Source: Desulfocapsa sp.
GTDB taxonomy: Bacteria; Desulfobacterota; Desulfobulbia; Desulfobulbales; Desulfocapsaceae
Assembly (NCBI GenBank): GCA_029935135.1
Contig: JAOZKX010000066.1
Location: 1 to 8,517, forward strand
Length of the DNA stretch: 8,517 nt
Reading direction: 5' to 3'
The notes below the pieces were generated by a model. That model ran no database searches, was not told where the DNA came from, and saw nothing but the letters and a program-made list of their open reading frames with translations. Within the stretch, counting starts at the first letter, position 1. Each line of letters opens with the position of its first letter. Below, one piece after another: positions 5,711-8,517 of this stretch. The translations under genes and the position numbers were made by a program.

Positions 5711-6907
5711 TCAAAAAAACATTGATGCATCACGCACTATGGTTTTCATTTCTCTTACAGCCTGATCGAGGCCTACAAAAACAGCTCTACTGATAATTGC
5801 ATGGCCGATGGAAAGTTCTTCAATAGTGTCAAGGGCAGCGATCTTTGCTGTTGTCTGGTAATCAAGACCGTGTCCGGCATTGACGCGAAGTCCCATCTCC
5901 CAGGCAGATTCTGCAGCGGTAGCTATCAATTGGTATTCATCTTCCCTTACAAGCTCATTTGTTGCATCACAATAGCGTCCAGTGTGAAGCTCAACATAGG
6001 TTGCACCAATGCTGTGGGAGGCTTTTACCTGCTTTTTCTCAGGATCAATAAAAAGAGAAACAGGTATTCCGGCTTTTGTAAAGCGGGCAATGGTTTTTGC
6101 AAGTTTCTTTTTCTGAGCGAAAACATTCAGGCCGCCTTCTGTGGTAAGTTCCTGGCGTTTTTCGGGAACCAGGGTGACCATGTCTGGTTTAAGCTCAAGG
6201 GCAATCTGAATGATTTCTTTATTGGCCCCCATTTCCAGATTCATGCGGGTTTTGATTGTTTCCCGTAAAATCCTTACATCGCGGTCATTTATATGACGTC
6301 GGTCTTCCCGGAGATGAACAACGATGCCTGCAGCACCTGCAAGCTCACAGATGGCAGCTGCAGCCACCGGGTCAGGTTCTGTAATTCCTCTTGCCTGGCG
6401 GACTGTTGCTACATGATCAACATTGATTGCGAGTTGGGTCATCTGGTTGCTCCGTGAATGAAAAGTTTGGTTCATAAGGTTAATTTCAAGATCCCACATT
6501 TCTTCTGCTTTTTTTTCGGATCGTTCATGATCATAGCCGAGTAAATGCAAAAAGCCATGGATTATGAGTCTTGTGAGTCTGTTGTGCAGAGAAACATGGA
6601 GTTTGTCTGCCTCTTTTGCCGCTGTTTCAACAGAAATAATAATATCACCAAGTTCTTTTTCGACAATATTGTTAAGTAATGGGTCGTTTCCTTCCAGAAG
6701 AGAAAAGGAAAGAACATTGGTAGCGCCCTGTTTATTTCGATAGTGATTGTTTAACCAGCTGATTTCGGAATCATCCACGAAAAGAATTGAAAGTCCGTGA
6801 TCTGGGACATGCATAACCTTGAGCAGGTAGGTAATTCGTCTTAGCAGGAGTTTGTTGTTGATGTGAAATCTTGAGGGATCCGTATTGAAAGTGAGGGTGG
6901 CAGGCAT
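5711..6907 (-). CDS. ybeY-pdxJ: in-frame YbeY-PdxJ fusion: endoribonuclease YbeY and pyridoxine 5'-phosphate synthase
   Basis: One uninterrupted 398-codon frame encodes two complete enzymes. Residues 1-155 are YbeY, the metal-dependent endonuclease of 16S rRNA maturation and ribosome quality control. It shows ATNVLSF (62-68), LGDIIIS (86-92) and the metal-binding HGFLHLLGYDH with His 117, 121 and 127. Residues 156-398 (243 aa, full length) are PdxJ, which condenses 1-deoxyxylulose 5-phosphate with 3-amino-2-oxopropyl phosphate in vitamin B6 synthesis. It shows NVDHVATVRQARG (162-174), VHLREDRRH (197-205), NLEM (223-226), VPEKRQE (247-253), NAGHGL (343-348) and IGHAI (367-371). The linker is almost absent. 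The PdxJ Met (ATG at 6442-6440) has its own GGAG. The first ATG, 14 nt after the phoH stop, has no good Shine-Dalgarno, so translational coupling is likely. Gene order phoH-ybeY is conserved in many bacteria. Confidence 0.9.
   Translation of the reverse strand: MPATLTFNTDPSRFHINNKLLLRRITYLLKVMHVPDHGLSILFVDDSEISWLNNHYRNKQGATNVLSFSLLEGNDPLLNNIVEKELGDIIISVETAAKEADKLHVSLHNRLTRLIIHGFLHLLGYDHERSEKKAEEMWDLEINLMNQTFHSRSNQMTQLAINVDHVATVRQARGITEPDPVAAAAICELAGAAGIVVHLREDRRHINDRDVRILRETIKTRMNLEMGANKEIIQIALELKPDMVTLVPEKRQELTTEGGLNVFAQKKKLAKTIARFTKAGIPVSLFIDPEKKQVKASHSIGATYVELHTGRYCDATNELVREDEYQLIATAAESAWEMGLRVNAGHGLDYQTTAKIAALDTIEELSIGHAIISRAVFVGLDQAVREMKTIVRDASMFF
6450..6453 (-). promoter_or_regulatory. 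internal ribosome binding site before the PdxJ methionine
   Basis: GGAG on the - strand lies 7 nt before the ATG at 6442-6440, the position where stand-alone PdxJ proteins begin. Spacing and sequence equal those before the small gene at 4935. It suggests that PdxJ can be initiated separately inside the fused frame. Confidence 0.55.
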
Positions 6908-6921
6908 GGGATTAAGTGGAG

Positions 6922-7878
6922 TTACTGTTTCTCATAAGCAGCAATGATTTTCTGGACAAGTGGATGCCTGACCACATCATGTTTAGAAAAATTACAAAAG
7001 GCTATTCCTTCAATATATTTAAGGATATTTTTCGCCTCCATTAATCCGGAAACCTCGGAACGGGGTAGGTCTACCTGGGTAACATCACCGGTAATTACTG
7101 CGGACGAATCAAAACCGATCCTGGTTAGAAACATTTTCATCTGTTCCTTGGTCGTGTTTTGTGCTTCATCAAGAATGATAAAGGCATCATTAAGCGTTCT
7201 GCCCCGCATAAATGCAAGGGGGGCGATTTCTATAACCCCCTGTTCGAGCATGCTTTCGCTCTTCTCTGCACCCAGCATATCACTTAAGGCATCATAGAGG
7301 GGACGCAGGTAGGGATTTACTTTCTGGGCGAGATCTCCAGGGAGGAACCCTAGTTTTTCTCCAGCTTCTACGGCAGGGCGGGTAAGAATAATAGACTTCA
7401 CCTCGCCACAGGTGAGCGCGGAAACAGCCATGGCCACGGCGAGATATGTTTTCCCGGTCCCGGCAGGTCCTATGCCAAAGACTATGTCTTTATTACGGAT
7501 CGCGTCGATATAGTTCTTTTGATTTTGGGTTTTGGGTGAGACTATACGGTTTTGAGCTGTGATGTATACTTTATCAAGAAAAATCTTGTCGAGTTTGCAG
7601 TTAGGAGTTGTTTCCAGACAGCGCAGACCAAATGCAAAATCAGAAGTGTAAACCTGGAAACCTTTGGCGATAAGAGTGTAAAATTGTTCCAGCAGATTGG
7701 CAGCCAGATCGACCTCATGCTCAAGGCCAACGATATGAATACCGTGACCTCGGACATGGATTTTAACGCCTGTGTTTTGTTCAACAAGGAGAATATTTTT
7801 ATTGAGTTCTCCATAAAGAACAGAAGCCAGGTTGTTATCCGGGAAAGAGAGTTCCCGCTTCTGTTCCTTGCTGGACAT
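6922..7878 (-). CDS. phoH: PhoH family ATPase (YbeZ-like)
   Basis: The 318-residue cytoplasmic P-loop ATPase belongs to the PhoH/YbeZ family, which is linked to RNA metabolism and is a known partner of YbeY. An N-terminal region with KH-like character (about 15-75) precedes the ATPase domain. That domain has Walker A GPAGTGKT (137-144), TRPAVEAGEKLGFLPG (166-181), FMRGRTLND (223-231), Walker B IILDEAQN (234-241), ITGDVTQVDLP (262-272) and the C-terminal DVVRHPLV (301-308). The ATG at 7878 is chosen because family similarity begins near EQKRELSFPDN. An in-frame ATG at 7959 would add 27 residues translated from inside the upstream dsbA-like gene. That upstream gene stops 7 nt before the chosen start. 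No clear Shine-Dalgarno is present, so coupling is likely. ybeY-pdxJ follows 14 nt downstream. Confidence 0.95.
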   Translation of the reverse strand: MSSKEQKRELSFPDNNLASVLYGELNKNILLVEQNTGVKIHVRGHGIHIVGLEHEVDLAANLLEQFYTLIAKGFQVYTSDFAFGLRCLETTPNCKLDKIFLDKVYITAQNRIVSPKTQNQKNYIDAIRNKDIVFGIGPAGTGKTYLAVAMAVSALTCGEVKSIILTRPAVEAGEKLGFLPGDLAQKVNPYLRPLYDALSDMLGAEKSESMLEQGVIEIAPLAFMRGRTLNDAFIILDEAQNTTKEQMKMFLTRIGFDSSAVITGDVTQVDLPRSEVSGLMEAKNILKYIEGIAFCNFSKHDVVRHPLVQKIIAAYEKQ

Positions 7879-7885
7879 GATGATG

Positions 7886-8517
7886 CTATTTATCGGCGAG
7901 TTGAGCGTCGATAAGTTTTTGTAACGCAGGAAGGGTGCGCGATTTTGCTTTGATCCCATTAACGAAAATGGTTGGTGTACCTGTCACCCCGGCTTTCTGA
8001 GCATCTTGAAGGTCTTTTTGCAGCTTCCTCCCGATCTCCTTGGATTCTGAATCTTTTTTAAATTGTACAATATCAAGTTTCAGTTTCACCGCAATGGCAT
8101 CAATGGCTTCCTTACTGAGTTTAGTCTGTAGAAAGAGTTCATCGTGAAATTCCCAGAACTTCCCCTGATTACCTGCGGCAAGAGCTGCAAGGGCTGCCGG
8201 GGCTGCAAACTTATGAAAGTTTAAGGGCATGTTTTTGAAAACTATTTTGACTGTATCCGGATTATGCTCGAGCACCTGCTCAAGTAGTGGCACTGCTTTG
8301 CCACAGTGAGGTCACTCAAAGTCCGTGAATACAGCAATGGTTACCGGAGCATTCTCTTTACCAAGGAACGGTGAGCCGGTAATGTCAATATTTGCAAAAA
8401 AGTTGATAGCCAGATTGGTAAAACTATTTTCTGACTGGTTGACCAGATAAAGCTTTTCGCCTCTTGGAGCAATATCTATTGAAGATACACCTTTATCTAC
8501 AGGGATGGAGCCGAGAA
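7886..8517 (-). CDS. DsbA-like thiol:disulfide oxidoreductase, probable selenoprotein with in-frame TGA (5' end outside window)
   Basis: The last 209 residues are visible, running from the window edge to the TAG at 7886-7888. The frame is interrupted only by TGA at 8312-8314. Before it are 67 residues ending [21 protein letters not shown], with the typical thioredoxin-fold first strand. After it come [12 protein letters not shown] and 141 residues in all. TGA replaces the first, nucleophilic cysteine of the CPHC motif, giving U-P-H-C with the resolving Cys at 8305-8303. The DsbA helical insert ([10 protein letters not shown]...[11 protein letters not shown]) and the cis-proline loop [12 protein letters not shown] are intact. 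Selenocysteine insertion is inferred, also from a SECIS-like hairpin at 8267-8284. The family works in the periplasm or at the membrane; any signal peptide lies outside the window. A GTG at 8293 could start a 135-residue product, but it would lack the active site. The gene ends 7 nt before phoH. Confidence 0.88.
8267..8284 (-). promoter_or_regulatory. SECIS-like hairpin downstream of the in-frame TGA
   Basis: On the - strand CTTGAGC (8284-8278) and GCTCGAG (8273-8267) form a 7-bp stem with one G-U pair. The loop is AGGU, recalling the G-G-U loop bound by SelB in E. coli fdhF. The loop starts 34 nt after the TGA, towards the far end of distances accepted in published bacterial SECIS models as I recall them. 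A second stem, GTGGCA/TGCCAC (8304-8287, loop AAGCAG), lies between it and the TGA. Either or both could form. Confidence 0.6.

Noticed and set aside
6509..6516. Run of eight A's (coding strand) in the ybeY part as a possible slippage site
   Set aside because: The conserved YbeY helix after the run is in the unshifted frame, and a one-base loss leads quickly to a stop. There is no sign of a programmed shift.
4649..6894. A 14-base match, CCGTATTGAAAGTG, near 4650 and near 6880
   Set aside because: There are only two copies, one in a coding sequence. A match of this length is plausible by chance in a window this size.
7879..7959. Upstream ATG (7959) as the phoH start
   Set aside because: The extra 27 residues come from another frame of the dsbA-like gene and have no PhoH similarity. 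The ATG at 7878 fits the family start.
7886..8293. A 135-residue protein starting at GTG 8293
   Set aside because: It would begin inside the first helix of the thioredoxin fold, after the active site. The frame continues upstream through a single TGA with conserved sequence, so this is the tail of the selenoprotein candidate.

Overview
The window carries bacterial housekeeping genes from what looks like a sulfate-reducing or related deltaproteobacterium of the Desulfobulbales type. This is inferred from the gene families: a zinc-LID adenylate kinase, a long-form PurC, a PhoH-YbeY-PdxJ neighbourhood and a probable selenoprotein. It is not based on any database search. Base composition is moderate, and the stretch from about 4423 to 5710 is visibly more AT-rich and less conserved.

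Layout. On the + strand, 1-1989 holds the 3' end of a DUF3108-type gene, then adk (adenylate kinase), an intrinsic terminator, and purC (SAICAR synthetase) only 18 nt beyond that terminator. Everything from 2001 to 8517 is on the - strand. Read in transcription order from the right edge, there is a DsbA-like thioredoxin-fold gene running in from outside the window, then phoH, then one continuous frame joining YbeY to PdxJ. After these come two small exported-protein genes of unknown function, tRNA-Leu(UAA) with a strong hairpin directly behind it, and a large membrane-bound hybrid sensor kinase that ends tail-to-tail with purC.

Main discovery. The DsbA-like gene has an in-frame TGA (8312-8314) exactly where the first cysteine of the CPHC active site belongs, so the site reads U-P-H-C. 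Coding potential is continuous on both sides of the TGA. A 7-bp stem with an AGGU loop lies 34 nt downstream, which suits a bacterial SECIS element. This is therefore very likely a selenocysteine-containing disulfide oxidoreductase. An ordinary gene caller would cut it and start a false 135-residue protein at the GTG at 8293.

Second point. YbeY (rRNA-processing endonuclease) and PdxJ (vitamin B6 synthesis) lie in a single 398-codon frame. The PdxJ start codon inside it has its own well-spaced GGAG ribosome binding site and sits in an ATGA sequence. A fusion protein and a separately initiated PdxJ are both possible.

How the genes work together. PhoH and YbeY are known partners in ribosome and RNA metabolism, and their adjacency fits that. 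Adk and PurC both serve purine nucleotide supply. The two small exported proteins, one rich in cysteine, could be substrates of periplasmic thiol chemistry, but nothing in the sequence proves a link to the DsbA-like protein.
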